Shown here in pieces: positions 17,774-18,003 of a DNA stretch of 18,003 bases. The translations under genes were made by a program, and so were the position numbers. The notes under the pieces are model-generated. The model was not told the origin of the DNA and made no database searches. It was given only the letters and a program-made list of their open reading frames with translations. The stretch comes from Ichthyophonus hoferi (lineage: Eukaryota; Opisthokonta; Ichthyosporea; Ichthyophonida; Ichthyophonidae): assembly GCA_002751075.1 (NCBI GenBank), contig NAOQ01000815.1, positions 1 to 18,003 on the forward strand, given 5' to 3'. Position 1 is the stretch's first letter. Every line of letters starts with the position of its first letter.

Positions 17774-17882
17774 CCAATAAGGATCTTATGATCGGACCCA
17801 TTTACGTTAATAAACACAGCTATGTGGGCGTTAACTAAAACTAACACCCGCAATAAACAAAAATTTGGCAAAGTATAAAAGG
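17774..17882 (+). promoter_or_regulatory. CCAAT plus TATA promoter of a gene leaving the window
   Basis: GCCAATAA at 17773..17780 and TATAAAAGG at 17874..17882 lie about 100 nt apart in the classic order. Between them is a loosely palindromic GTGGGCGTTAACT-AAA-ACTAACACCCGC. Initiation is expected near 17905. Confidence 0.45.
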
Positions 17883-17928
17883 TACAAAAAAATTAACTAC
17901 CAAGGAAGAGTGGGGAAGACCATTTTAC

Positions 17929-17968
17929 ATGCAAATGGTTCATAAAGAAAATGGTTTGGATGGCTTCA
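17929..17968 (+). CDS. Possible first coding exon at the right edge
   Basis: About 20-25 nt after the start site expected from the TATA box, an ATG opens MQMVHKENGLDGF and reaches a possible donor, gttaat, at 17969; unspliced it stops at 17973. The distance fits a first exon, but the evidence is only position. The rest would lie beyond 18003. Confidence 0.22.
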
Positions 17969-18003
17969 GTTAATACACAAAACATGCTAATAAAAAAGAC
18001 TGA

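Overview
This window looks like AT-rich nuclear DNA of a eukaryote, probably an invertebrate animal. It has GT-AG introns of about 40 to 1150 nt, small exons, CCAAT and TATA promoter motifs, and no bacterial-style packed genes. I cannot name the species. Most sequence is intron or intergenic, so genes had to be pieced together from short exons by splice sites, reading phase and recognisable protein motifs.

Two genes are well supported. On the + strand, 137..2134 holds the last three exons of an organellar class-I peptide chain release factor (RF1 family); its 5' part, including the GGQ exon, lies to the left of the window. On the - strand, 9007..13856 holds a 12-exon gene for a 377-residue protein with three CCHC zinc knuckles. 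All intron phases match. The knuckle half is firm; the N-terminal half (exons 1-5) is more tentative and I do not recognise its fold.

Weaker gene models are: a 76-residue, two-exon - strand gene at 4403..5347; a possible secreted-protein start at 3917 (+); a small 5' exon at 2767..2820 (-, with a competing + reading); a 41-residue single-membrane-span microprotein at 17048..17215 (+) behind a TATA box; and several short open frames near 8.4-8.8 kb, 15.5-15.9 kb and 16.9 kb. A CCAAT-plus-TATA promoter at 17774..17882 points to a gene that starts at the right edge.

Non-coding structure: a 22-bp minisatellite brackets the first visible release-factor exon. Two old LTR-like repeats (2306..2540 +, 14810..15042 -) lie in opposite orientation. 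A 40-bp repeat occurs at 10165 and 15283. A 72-nt hairpin at 6592..6663 resembles a miRNA precursor, and a nested hairpin lies at 4191..4257. CCAAT pentamers are unusually dense in 2.1-5.4 kb and 9.38-9.89 kb. The stretch from about 5.4 to 8.4 kb shows no gene I can support. All counts and alignments were done by eye.
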